Source of the DNA: Erpobdella octoculata
Lineage: Eukaryota; Annelida; Clitellata; Hirudinida; Erpobdellidae
Reading direction: 5' to 3'
Assembly: GCA_963978895.1 (NCBI GenBank)
Contig: OZ022241.1
Coordinates: 12,844,856-12,908,855 of the forward strand
DNA length: 64,000 bases
Shown: positions 42,186-54,135 of the stretch, piece by piece
How positions within the stretch are numbered: position 1 is the stretch's first letter
Layout: every line of letters begins with the position of its first letter
Translations under genes and position numbers: made by a program
Notes under the pieces: generated by a model
Seen by the model: only the letters and a program-made list of their open reading frames with translations
Told to the model about the DNA's origin: nothing
Databases searched by the model: none

Positions 42186-42639
42186 CTCTTTCATAACTTA
42201 TTTTAGCCCATAAAACGTAAAATAGATTTGCTAAAAGTTGCTTGAAGCCTTCAAACGTTGTTACGTAAACAAAATTTGAATTTTTTACGCAATTACCTTC
42301 GATGGTCGTACATAGGAACTTTTGGCCTGGAAAGTTAAAAAGGTTTGGACTCCTTCTCCGATCCCCCGGCTCAGGGAGCCAAAAAACCTTCCGGGCCAAA
42401 AGTGCCTATACAGTATACATGATCATTGCATAAGTTTTCGAAACCCTGTTTACAATTGCGTAACAGGCATTACTTCTTAATATTAAGAAGTCCATGACTT
42501 GCTTCCCAGTCTTGCATAATGTGACCGATTGCGCGTTATTGCAAATTATTAAGAGACTAGCAGTGCCCGTAGCGGCTTCACTCGCATGAAATTAGAGAGT
42601 TTGAACAGTGCATCCATAGTAGAGATCAATTGTTTAGGT

Positions 42640-43910
42640 CTCGGCTAGGCCCGTCGACAACTTAGCCCAGCCCGTTTTAAAAACCCAAACTCCTGGCCCG
42701 GCACAGCCCGTCTGAATTAGGCCAGGCCCCTTTTTACAGGCCTAGAAGTTCTATATACTTGATGAAAAACTTCGGCCCGTCCCACCTTGACTTCAGGTTT
42801 AGCCCGGCCCAAATAAAACCCTAAAATCACTAAAACATCTATTACCACCAGTACGCCGATGACACACAGCTCTTCATACCCATCAGCCCCAAAGATCCCA
42901 CTGACCTTTCTTCTAGAATCAATAGACTTACTTCATGCATACAGGCTGTAGAAACATGGTTCCTACATAACAATCTCCAGTTCAACACATCAAAAACCGA
43001 AGTATCCATCTTAGGCTCACATCATCTTATCAATTCGCTCTCTCATATCAAATCAATCAATCTTGACCATGATCTCGTTCATCTTTCACCATCCCTGAAA
43101 ATACTTGGCGTCACTATAGATAATAAACTAACATTTTCTAATTACATCACTAGCGTCATCAAGTCTTTCAACCATCACCTGAGGGCCATACGCCACATCA
43201 GGCCATTTCTCACTATGGAGCTATCTTCTACGCTTGTACGTTGCCTTCTCCTGTCTAGAATTGACTACTGCAATTCTCTCCTCTACAACATAACACAACA
43301 ACAGTGCGCGCGACTTCAGCGGACCTTGAATAGGGCAGCCAGAATCGTCCTGAACGTCGATACTTCAAAAGGCACACGTCATCAATCCTCCGTCAATAAT
43401 CTCATCCGTCTTCACTGGTTGCCCATATCTCACCGCATTTCGTTCAAGATCGCTCTCCTCACTCACAAAACACTCACTACTTCATCACCCCCATATCTTC
43501 GCACCCTACTCAAAATCCGGAAAACTGGCAGATGTCTCCGCTCTTCTGCAGCTCCTCTCCTCCAGCAACATCACACCTCCAACAATATTTCAACGCGTGC
43601 CTTCCGTCATGCAGCGCCGTGTGTGTGGAATTCGCTACCTCCAGACATAAGAGCCACTGTGTCGACGGAACTTTTCAAAAAGAAACTAAAAACTTATTAT
43701 TTTAAAATATTCTCGGGGACTTTCGAAAGCGCCTCAGTTAATCTTGGCGCTATATAAAAACACTTATTATATTATTATTATTATTATTATTATTATTACT
43801 TGGTGAAAAATCTCGGCCCGTCCCACCTTGATTTAAGGTTTGGCCTGGCCCGTGTGAAGACTCTAAAATAAAGGCTTGACCCGGCCGGTGATAAACTGGA
43901 CTTAGCTACT
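42640..43910 (-). repeat. GGCCCG-rich repeat interrupted by an L2 LINE
   Basis: It has the same family motifs as 17584-17638 and 20677-20850, in the opposite orientation (cggcccgtcccaccttgacttcagg). The LINE at 42836-43796 splits it. Confidence 0.6.
42836..43796 (+). mobile_element. L2-type LINE, 3' part
   Basis: Open from the truncated 5' end: YYHQYADDTQLF, NLQFNTSKTEV, LLSRIDYCNSLLYN, TLNRAARIVLNV, LHWLPISHRISFKIALLTHK and FRHAAPCVWNSLPPDIR, stop at 43757. The tail is ggcgctatataaa plus an (ATT)n microsatellite. The frame has no stop over 300 codons, so it inserted more recently than the copies at 1.5 and 28.4 kb. Confidence 0.93.
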
Positions 43911-43929
43911 TTTAACCGGCACAAAACTT

Positions 43930-45783
43930 CAAAATACTAATTTTTACATTTGTAGCACTTACAGTTTTTGAGTAGCAGTTATTTTGAAATCAAATAACCT
44001 TTATTTCCACCCCACATTTGAGGTCCTGGAAACCAAATTTTTAAAAAATGTTGAAACACTTATATCATTATTTTTTGAGTATATACTAAATACTAATTTT
44101 GACATCTGTAGCATTCACAGTTTTTGAGTAGCAGTTACTTTAAAAACCAAAGAAACCTTTTTTCCACCCCACATTTGAGGTCCTGAAAACCAAAATTTCA
44201 AAAAATGGTGAAACACGTATATCATTATTTTTAGAGTAGAAACTAAATACTAATTTTTACTTTTGTAGCATTCACAGTTTTTGAGTAGCAGCAACTTTAA
44301 AAACCAAGTAATCCTATTGTCCACCCCACATTTAAGGTCCTATAACCAAACTTGTTAAAAAATGGTGAAACACGTATATCTTTATTTTTAGAATAGAAAC
44401 TAAATACTAGTTTTTACATCTGTGGTATTTACAGTTTTTGAGTAGCAGTTACTTCAAAAAACAAATAACCCTATTTTCCACCCCACATTTGAACTCCTGG
44501 AAACCAAATTTTCAAAAAATGCTAAAACACGTATTTCATTATTTTTGAAGTAGAAACTAAATACTAATTTTTACTCCTGTAGCATACACAGTTTTTAAGT
44601 AGCAGCTACTTTAAAAACCAAGTAATCCTATTGTCCACCCCACATTTAAGGTCCTATAACCAAATTTGTAAAAAAATGGTGAAACACGTATATCTTTATT
44701 TTTAGAATAGAAACTAAATACTAATTTTTACATCTGTGGTATTTACAGTTTTTGAGTAGCAGTTACTTTAAAAAACAAATAACCCTATTTTCCACCCCAC
44801 ATTTGAAGTCCTGGAAACCAAATTTTCAAAAAATGCTAAAACACGTATTTCATTATTTTTGAAGTAGAAACTAAATACTAATTTTTACTCCTGTAGCATT
44901 TACAGTTTTTGAGTAGCAGCTACTTTAAAAACCAAATAACCCAATTTTCCAACCCACATTTGAGGTCCGGGAAACCAAATTTGTGAAAAATGGTGAAACA
45001 CGTATATCTTTATTTTTAGAAAAGAAACTAAATAATAATTTTTACATCTGTGGTATTTACTGTTTTTGAGTAGCAGTTACTATAAAAGACAAATAGCCCT
45101 ATTTTCCACCCAACATTTGAAGTCCTGGAAACCAAATTTTCAAAAAATGCTAAAACACGTATTTCATTATTTTTGGAGTAGAAACTAAATACTAATTTTT
45201 ACTCCTGTAGCATTAACAGTTTTTGAGTAGAAGCTACTTTAAAAACCAAATAACCCAATTTTCCAACCCACATTTGAGGTCCGGGAAACCGAATTTTCAA
45301 AAAATGATGAAACATGTATCTTTTTATTTTTCAAAAAGAATCTATATACCAAATTTCAAAATCTCCTCATTTTTGGTTTTCGAGATATACATTGTTTTAG
45401 AAAAAAGTTTGTTTTCCAGTTTCTTCCCCTCAGGAGCAAAATTTTCAAAAATCCTTTCTTAGTGGATGCTACCGCAATAAAAGTAATATAAGTTCCAAAT
45501 TTCACGTTCCTAGGATGAGGCGTTTGAGCTCGGCGTTGATTATCAGTCAGTCAGTCAGACATACATACATACATTAGAAAAAATGTTTAGAAAAAAGTTT
45601 GTTTTCCTGTTTTTATCCCTCAGGAGCAAAATTTTCAAAAATCCTTTCTTAGCGGATGTTTGCGCTATAAAAGTAATATAAGTTCCAAATTTCACGTTCC
45701 TAGGATGAGGCGTTTGAGCTCGGCGTTGATTATCAGTCAGTCATCTGTCAGTCAGTCAGGACATGTTCTTTTATATATATAGA
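43930..45783 (-). mobile_element. Helitron-like copy with a nine-unit 156-bp array
   Basis: On the minus strand it starts TCTATATATATAAAAGAACA, then tcctgactgactgac and tcaacgccgagctcaaacgcc. That leader segment is present twice (45370-45530 and 45580-45740). Then follow nine copies of a 156-158-bp unit containing ggtttccaggacctcaaatg and ctactcaaaaactg. The 3' end is lost at 43.9 kb. Confidence 0.8.
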
Positions 45784-45972
45784 TAGATGGGGCGGGACAG
45801 CGACCGGAATCGGGAAAGTGACCGGGAGCGGGAAAGCGACCGGGAGTGGGAGAGCAAGCGGGAACGGGAAAGCGACAGGGAGCGGGAGAGAAAACGTGGA
45901 ATTAAATGGGAGCTAGAGAAAAACGATTAAAATATCTAAAAACCCCCGAGCAGCGCCGGGTAACCCCGCTAG
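45784..45972 (+). mobile_element. Helitron 3' part with minisatellite
   Basis: It begins directly at the 5' base of the minus-strand copy to its left. It carries cgggagcgggaaagcgac-type units, atctaaaaaccc, the hairpin cgagcagcgccggg, taaccccg and CTAG. It is joined head-to-head with the neighbour. Confidence 0.78.
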
Positions 45973-46148
45973 GTCATCTGCTGTTCGTTGGATGTACTTC
46001 TTTCGGGTTTTTAAATTTTTCGTTAACATTTAATTCATATAATGAAAAAAACTCGTCACCTTAGCAACCGAAACTATTCGGCTTAATAAATAACCAAGAT
46101 TCAGAAAATAACGTATTCGGTTAAATTTTAGTTGTAATTATTAATCTA

Positions 46149-48350
46149 CTAGCGGGGTTACCCGGCGTTGCCCGGGGTTTTTAGAGGTTTTTCTAATGTT
46201 TGTCTCTCTCGCTCCCGTTCCCTTCTCCACTTTCCCGTTTTCGTAGCGTTCCCGGTCGCATTTCCGCTCTCGGTCGTTTTCCAGCTCCCGGTCGCTTTCC
46301 CGCTCAGAAGTTCTGTTATCGATTTTCTCTCTTGCTCGCGTTTCCTTCCAAGCTTGCTCTCCCGATTCCAGTCGCTTTCCGCGTTCCCGGTCGCTTTCCG
46401 CGTTTCCGGTCGCTTTCCCGTTCCCGCTCACGCTTGCTCTCACGTTCCCGGTCATGCTTGCTCTCCCATTCCCGGTCACGGTAGCTCTCCCGTTCCCGTT
46501 TCCGTTCCCGCTCATTTTCTCTTTTACATTCTTTCATAACTTCTGTTAGCCTATAAAACGCAAAATAGATTTGCTAAGACTATATATATATATATATATG
46601 AATGTTTGTGGGTTAGTTTGTCTATTATAGAAACGGGAAAGCACCCGGAACGGACAGCGAGCGGGAACAGAAAAGCAAGCGTGAGCGGGAATGGGAGAGC
46701 AAACGTGAGCGGGAACGGGGCAGCGACCGGGACGGGAAAACGACCGGGAGCGGGAAAGCGACCGGGAGCGGGAAAGCGACCGGGAGCGGGAAAGCGACCG
46801 GCAGTGGGAAAACGACCGAAAACGGAAAAGCTAACAGGAGTGGGAAAGCAGGTGGGAAAGAAAACGGGAGAGAAAGAGACAAACATTAGAAAAACCTCAA
46901 AAAACCTGGGCAACGCCGGGTATCTCCGCTAGTACATACATAAACACACACACAGACACACATACATGCACATACACATACATACATACACACATACATA
47001 CGCACATACATATATATATATATAGTTCCCGCTCGCTCACCCGCTCCGCTCCGCTCATTTTGTGACGGATTTCAAAAATTTTTTTTTTAGTTTTGATTTT
47101 CATTGACTCTCAAGGTTGTGTGAAAATTTCATTACGATCGGATGAATGGTGTAGCAATGCATAAAGGACATTAACATAAATACAAACATTCATTTTTATA
47201 TATATAGATATATATAAAAATGAATGTTTTGTATATATGTATATATGTAAGTTAATGTCCTTTATGCATTGCTACACCATTCATCCGATCGTAATGAAAT
47301 TTTCACACAACCTTGAGAGTCAAGGGAAGTCAAATAAAAAAAAAATAATTTGAAATCCGTCACAAAATGAGCGGAGCGGAGCGGGTGAGCGAGCGGGAAC
47401 TATATATATATGTATGTGCGTATGTATGTGTGTATGTATGTATGTGTATGTGCATGTATGTGTGTCTGTGTGTGTGTTTATGTATGTACTAGCGGAGATA
47501 CCCGGCGTTGCCCGGGTTTTTTAGAGGTTTTTCTAATGTTTGTCTCTTTCTCTCCCGTTTCCTTTCCCACCTGCTTTCCCACTCCCGTTCGCTTTCCCGT
47601 TTTCGGTCGTTTTCCCGCTCCCGGTCGCTTTCCCGCTCCCGGTCGCTCCCGGTCGCTTTCCCGCTCCCGGTCGCTTTCCCGCTCCCGGTCGCTTTACCAC
47701 TCCCGGTCGCTTTCCCGCTCACGTTTGCTCTCCCATTCCCGCTCACGCTTGCTTTTCCGTTCCCGCTCGCTGTCCGTTCCGGGTCGCTTTCCCGTTTCTA
47801 TAATAGACAAACTAACCCACAAACATTCATATATATATATATATATATATAGTCTTAGCAAATCTATTTTACGTTTTATAGAACAGAAGTTATGAAAGAA
47901 TGGAAAAGAAAAAATGAGCGTGAACGGGAGAGCAACCGTGACCGGGAATGGGAGAGCAAGCATGACCGGGAACGGGAGAGCAAGCGTGAGCGGGAACGGG
48001 AAAGCGACCGGGAACGGGAAAGCGACCGGGAACGGAAAAGCCACCGGGAACGGGAAAGCGACCGGGAACGGGAAAGCGACCGGGAACGGGAAAGCGACCG
48101 GGAACGCGGAAAGCGACTGGAATCGGGAGAGCAAGCTTGGAAGGAAACGCGAGCAAAAGAGAAAATCGATAACAAAACTTCTGAGCGGGAAAGCGAACGG
48201 GAGCTGGAAAACGACCGAGAGCGGAAAAGCGACCGGGAACGCGACGAAAACGGGAAAGTGGAGAAGGAAACGGGAGCGAGAGAGACAAACATTGGAAAAA
48301 CCTCTAAAAAACCCCGGGCAACGCCGGGCAACGCCGGGTAACCCCGCTAG
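46149..48350. mobile_element. 2.2-kb palindromic Helitron, two head-to-head copies with 3' ends outward
   Basis: Both outer ends are the family 3' terminus (CCCGGGCAACGCCGGGTAACCCCG-type hairpin, then CTAG), facing outward. The centre near 47208 is two 5' leaders back to back (tttttatatatataga|tatatataaaaa). The leaders at 46933-47207 and 47210-47488 are near-perfect inverted copies. Each half also contains an internal inverted 3' end (CTAG at 46929-46932 and 47489-47492) and minisatellite in both orientations around a (TA)n spacer. The flanking DNA is the repeat seen uninterrupted near 60.4-60.7 kb. The many Arg/Glu/Ser frames across it are minisatellite artefacts. Confidence 0.88.
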
Positions 48351-48359
48351 TAATAAATA

Positions 48360-50911
48360 AAATAAAAAAATCTAAATTTTTTGGTAACGTTTATTTAAAT
48401 ATAAGTCCGCAATCTGCATTCTACCCACCCCCGACGGCATTTTCGCCAATGTCCGACAGTATAAAACAGGGAGACAATTACTACCATCTGATTGGATTGT
48501 TTTAAATAACTAGGTCACATACATACACCATACACGCTCGTATCTATCCATATTTGCATGCATTATGCTCTTGAAGCCTGCGAATATTTTCGTTTGAAAA
48601 TTTTTTATTTTGGTCAAATTAACCTTTACACTTTTATTTAGAAACAACTATACATAATTTTTTGAATAATAATAATTTTTATTTCAAATTAACATGATTG
48701 TAGTATCTATGGACTGTAGGCCATAAGTTATTTACAGCTGAAAATTATTGTTTTCAAATACTATTTTTATCGATACTTATAATAGTTCTTACAATCATTC
48801 TAAAGTTTGTATGTGGCTTCTATATTGAACCATTTAAGCAAAAAAGCCATACACATTTTTGTTTCTAATATATAGCTTGTCTCCACAATCCACAATTATT
48901 CTTTTACAACTGTCCTTACAATTTACACCAAATAAAAGTCTGCTGGACCTCTACCAAAGTATTCTAAACCTTTTGTCATGTTTCCATTGTAGATAAATTA
49001 AATAACTCAGCTAATCTGACATGCATTGTTATAAACAAGTAAATTAAAAACGAATTTTTAAAACCAATGCTCTTATATGTAATTAAAACACAAATTTTGC
49101 AATCAATTTTTTCTTATATTACTCTTTTATTTTATATTAAAGTCGAAATATCTTAATTATATCGAAATATCGAAATTAATTAAAAATTAACTAAATTAAT
49201 TGACTTATTGTAAAACTAATAATTGAATATTGCATTGTCTTCTATTTTGAGCATGTATGCAAAATTTGAAAAAAAATCTATCATCAGGAAGTGACTCAAA
49301 AATTGATTGCAAGATTTGAAACAGACCGAGAAACAGACAGACAGAGAAACAGACAGACAGAGAAACAGAGACGACGAGTTAATAAAAGCATTGGTAAAAA
49401 ATTAGTTACTAACAAGGATTTACATATTTTTAAACTAATGCAACATTTTTAGACTTTAAATATATTTTGAGAAACATGACATTTTAGATTTAGAATAATT
49501 TAGATGATTAAAAATCATTAAAAATTATCAGCTTTATTAATGTCTTTGATTTAAATTGAGAACAACAATAGAATAACTATTCAGCTTTATTATATTAAAA
49601 AATTATCTCAGTTCTTGATTATGAAGCCAATAAAAAAATAAAACTCAATTATTTCGGCACTAATAACTGGGAAGTCAAATAAATCAATAACGCTGAATAT
49701 TGAAATATTGCTAACTCAAAACAATGCATGAATTTATTAAAACAAATAATGCTCGAGTTTGAACTTGGAAAAAATGTTCTAGATCAAAGCAATGCTGTTT
49801 TGCTTATGTGTTTAGGTCCTAAATAAATCAGTGTTACTATGCACTCTTATCACATGCTTGTCCTTAGCATGATGACGGAGTAGAATTTGGTTAAAAAAAT
49901 AATATAAATCTCCTGGGAAAGTTTCAGATATGTTCCAACTTGTGCTATTTATCTCCATGAACAACTTATATAGTTAAGCCATTTCTGCATTACATAAACA
50001 ACTAATGAACTAAATTGCACAATATCATATTTTTTTAGATTAGAATAACTGTTTGTAATGATATATTTTCTTTAGAATAGAATCCTCTTGCATTATTAAA
50101 TTACTAAAAAAATCAAATTCTATTTGGTAAACTTTTGTCAAAAGTTATTATTTGTCAGTCAATTAATAATTAAATTACTACATTTGTCTTTCAGTTTATT
50201 AAATAGGCTTGGCTTATAAGATTGGAAAAGCTTCATTCCAAATATTTATGATCTCTGATTGATAGAATGACAAGTTGAATTTTCTCGAAAAATATTTATA
50301 GGCTTTTTAGTTACATACAAGCAGTGTCGAATAACTTAGTCAGCAACTTTGTCAATCTATATTAAGCAGTCGCACAAAAAAATAAAACAAAATTTTAATT
50401 GTATGTATTGAAATAAACAAAATATTCTTATAAAGATATATAATTCTATATCCATCGGAAAAACCCATAACGGCGAAGGACTATAAAATAAACAACGTCG
50501 GAAAACAAAGTAAGCGCGCCTATATAATTGCATAATTTATGTGACTTTATTATTCAAAATTATCCAATCAGGTGGCATTATTTATCTTCCTGTCTTATAC
50601 CATCGGACATTGGCGAAAATGCCCTCCCGACGCATTTCAATATCACATTTCAATACACTTGGCCACACCTATTTATTCTATATTTGATCATCGCAGACAA
50701 GCAAACCAATGAATACACTTGACCTAGATTTGATCACCACAGACCAACAAACAGAGACGAGTGAAGTTAAATAAAAGCCGCATTTAAAAAAGAAAAAACG
50801 GGAAAGAGAATATAAGATAAAAGACGAAAAAAGAAAAAATAAGATGCTTGCCCCCCACCCTGCAAAAAATCCTGCGGGCGCCCATGAAAGCTAGCAGGAG
50901 AGGGCGAGAAA
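48360..50911. other. repeat-derived AT-rich DNA, no gene
   Basis: 48351-48480 and 50560-50785 belong to the dispersed repeat that is most complete at 60286-60888. 49255-49390 is a copy of another dispersed repeat (gtgactcaaaaattgattgc ... cagagacgacgagttaataa), also present inverted at 54610-54830. 50870-50895 is a GC-rich hAT-like end. No coding sequence was found. Confidence 0.5.
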
Positions 50912-52151
50912 TCTATATATATAAAAATTAATGTTTGTATATATGTATATATGTATTTATGTATGTTAATGTCCTTTATGCATTGCTACACCATTCATCC
51001 GATCGTAATGAAATTTTCACACAACCTTGAGAGTCAATGAAAATCAAAAATAAAAAAAAATTTTTTGAAATCCGTCACAAAATGAGCGGAGCAGAGCGGG
51101 TGAGCGAGCGGGAACTATATATATATATGTATGTGCGTATGTATGTGTGTATGTATGTATGTGTATGTGCATGTATGTGTGTCTGTGTGTGTGTTTATGT
51201 ATGTACTAGCGGAGATACCCGGCGTTGCCCAGGTTTTTTGAGGTTTTTCTAATGTTTGTCTCTTTCTCTCCCGTTTCCTTTCCCACCTGCTTTCCCACTC
51301 CTGTTAGCTTTTCCGTTTTCGGTCGTTTTCCCACTGCCGGTCGCTTTCCCGCTCCCGGTCGCTTTCCCGCTCCCGGTCGCTTTCCCGCTCCCGGTCGCTT
51401 TCCCGCTCCCGGTCGTTTTCCCGTCCCGGTCGCTGCCCCGTTCCCGCTCACGTTTGCTCTCCCATTCCCGCTCACGCTTGCTTTTCTGTTCCCGCTCGCT
51501 GTCCGTTCCGGGTGCTTTCCCGTTTCTATAATAGACAAACTAACCCACAAACATTCATATATATATATATATATAGTCTTAGCAAATCTATTTTGCGTTT
51601 TATAGGCTAACAGAAGTTATGAAAGAATGTAAAAGAGAAAATGAGCGGGAACGGAAACGGGAACGGGAGAGCTACCGTGACCGGGAATGGGAGAGCAAGC
51701 ATGACCGGGAACGTGAGAGCAAGCGTGAGCGGGAACGGGAAAGCGACCGGAAACGGGAAAGCGACCGGGAACGGGAAAGCGACCGGGAACGGGAAAGCGA
51801 CCGAGAACGGGAAAGCGACCGGGAACGGGAAAGCGACCGGGAACGGGAAAGCGACCGGGAACGGGAAAGCGACCGGGAACGCGGAAAGCGACGGGAACGC
51901 GGAAAGCGACCGGGAACGCGGAAAGCGACTGGAATCGGGAGAGCAAGCTTGGAAGGAAACGCGAGCAAGAGAGAAAATCGATAACAGAACTTCTGAGCGG
52001 GAAAGCGACCGGGAGCTGGAAAACGACCGAGAGCGGAAAAGCGACCGGGAACGCTACGAAAACGGGAAAGTGGAGAAGGGAACGGGAGCGAGAGAGACAA
52101 ACATTAGAAAAACCTCTAAAAACCCCGGGCAACGCCGGGTAACCCCGCTAG
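50912..52151 (+). mobile_element. complete non-autonomous Helitron, 1240 bp
   Basis: Starts TCTATATATATAAAAATTA after A and ends with the hairpin cccgggcaacgccggg, taaccccg, CTAG before T. Order inside: leader (50912-51120), TATG-type repeats, an inverted copy of its own 3' end (CTAG at 51205-51208), minisatellite in minus orientation, a (TA)n spacer near 51560, minisatellite in plus orientation and the true 3' end. The 18-bp unit cgggaacgggaaagcgac repeats about ten times near 51730-51890. Best reference copy for the family in this window. Confidence 0.92.
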
Positions 52152-52435
52152 TCTGAAATAAAAATAACAGCCTATGACAGTTGATTACACTGTGTCCAAA
52201 CCTTCAGGTTTGGTAACATTTCAATGGGTTCTGCAAAAGATTTTTAAACCCTATCTCGACGTATGATTTTTTTCTATTACCTATATATTTTTACACACTT
52301 TTACTTAACTTGACTTTTCTGTCTGTCTGTCGTCAAATTTTGCAATCGATTTTTAACTAACTTTCCGATGAGCTAGAAACTTAAAAATTTAAACATACCT
52401 CCAAACTGATCAACAATGCATTCTAACAAATTTTC

Positions 52436-54126
52436 GGTATCCTATCAAAAGAGCGAAAACATAAAGGCGAAAACAAAAGGGCGAACATAAAAGGGCGAAA
52501 CTAAAAAGGGCGAATGCTAAAAAGATTGCACGATAATAAGAGCGAAAATGAAAAGGACGAAACTAAAAAGAGCGCACAATAAAAAAGGCGAACGTCAAAA
52601 AAGCGAAAATATGAAATATTAGAATTTATAACTTTACCCACACACTAGCAGCACAAACCAACTTTCTTTCTTCTGCTATCTCGCTTTCTCTCTCTTCTCT
52701 CTCTTCTCTCTCTTTTTTTCTTTTTCTCTCTCTCTCTCTAGTGAAACGCATGGTACTTTATTTTTTGTTCCTCTCTTTTTTTACTCACTCTCTATCTCGC
52801 TCGCTCTTTGTTGGTAATAAAATGCATGTTTTTTTCTCATTCTTTCTTTTTAATGTTTCTCTCGTTATAATTCATTATCTATTGTCTTTTTTGTTTTGTT
52901 TGTATCTCTCTTTTTTTCTTTTTTCTATTTGTTTTTTTTTCTCCTTTTTCCTAAATGATGATGATATTGTGGCGCGGGTGTTTTAAATGTTCAGTTAATA
53001 TTATAACAGTTAATCGTCTCCTTCTTTTTTTCTTCTTTTTCTTTCTCTCTTTCTTCCCCTCTCTCTTTCTCTCTCATAGCTTCCCATGAAGATTCACTCA
53101 TGTGAATGTTGCGAACACATTAAAAACACATTAGTGCCAGATGCCAATGTCACGGTCAAAAAACTTTTTACTTAATTATAGTTTAAACTTGAATTTATCG
53201 ATAAGTATTTTTGGTACAAAATTGGTTATAGGAAAATTTGCTTATGTAAAAACCTATTTAACTTTACAGTTTCTGTACAAAAAGTGATGCACAAATTATA
53301 CCCAGCAGTGGAGAGTTATAAACCAAGAAAAAAAATATTATAAATTACATTGTTAAATTAAACTTTAATTATACATTAATGGGTTGAAATAACTTTGGAC
53401 ATTTTAACTAGGAACAATTTGATCGCGGACATTTTACATAGCGCTAAAAATTGGAAAAAGAAACGCAAATAAAATACACATTTTATCACTGTTCTGTTGA
53501 TTATGGAACCGAGAGAATGATAGAGAAAACTTTATTTGTTTGTGTGCGTGCCTGAATGAAAAATATGGTAAAAGAGAAGCTTAATACGTGCGCGCAGGCG
53601 TGTATGTATGTGATAGAAAGAGAACCCGTTAATGGCGAGTATTTCAAATGGCTAAATCTAAAATTACTAACGGGGTTGCTCGGAGTTTTTCGAGGTTTTC
53701 CCATCATTTTCTTTTACCTTTTTTCTCCCTCTGTTTCCTTTCCTTTCCTTTCCTATTTGTTTTCCCGATCTCGCACACACGGCCGCTGAATGCCCGCTGC
53801 CACTCGCTTTCCCGTTCCTGCTCACACTCTCATTCGCTTGCCCAATCCCACTCGCTTTTCCGGTTCCACTTCATTTTTTTCTCATTTTTTTGCCCATAAA
53901 ACTTTAAACAGATTTCTTAAAAATTGCTTGAAACATAGTTAATGCAAACTTATTTTCGCTTTTTTGATGTTCGCTTTTTTCATTGTTCGCCTTTTTTAGT
54001 TTCGCCCTTTTCATTTTCGCTCTTATTATCGTGCGCTCTTTTTAGCATTCGCCCTCTTTAGTTTCGCTCCTTTGTGTTTGCCCTTTTGTTTTCGCCCTTA
54101 TGTTTTCGCCCTTTTGATAGTAAACC
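52436..54126. mobile_element. MULE-like element with tandem-repeat inverted termini
   Basis: Flanked by CAAATTTTC on both sides (52427-52435, 54127-54135), a 9-bp target duplication. Termini GGT(A/T)T(C/A)CTATCAAAAG are inverted and extend about 180 bp inward as tandem aaaagggcgaaact-type units with variable spacing. The centre has CT-rich tracts (52680-52740, 53020-53080) and a Helitron fragment. No transposase was recognised. Confidence 0.85.
53660..53910 (-). mobile_element. diverged Helitron 3' fragment inside the MULE-like element
   Basis: The complement of the family 3' end (ctaacggggttgctcggagt) is followed by cgctttcccg-type units and by gcccataaaactttaaacag, matching the 42.1- and 46.5-kb copies. 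The CTAG is mutated to CTAA. Confidence 0.65.
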
Positions 54127-54135
54127 CAAATTTTC

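Noticed and set aside
46141..48360. Many 80-170-codon Arg/Glu/Ser-, Gly/Asn/Lys- or Pro/Phe-rich frames (also 51.2-52.2 kb)
   Set aside because: They are the 18-bp Helitron minisatellite read in different frames and strands; no host gene features.
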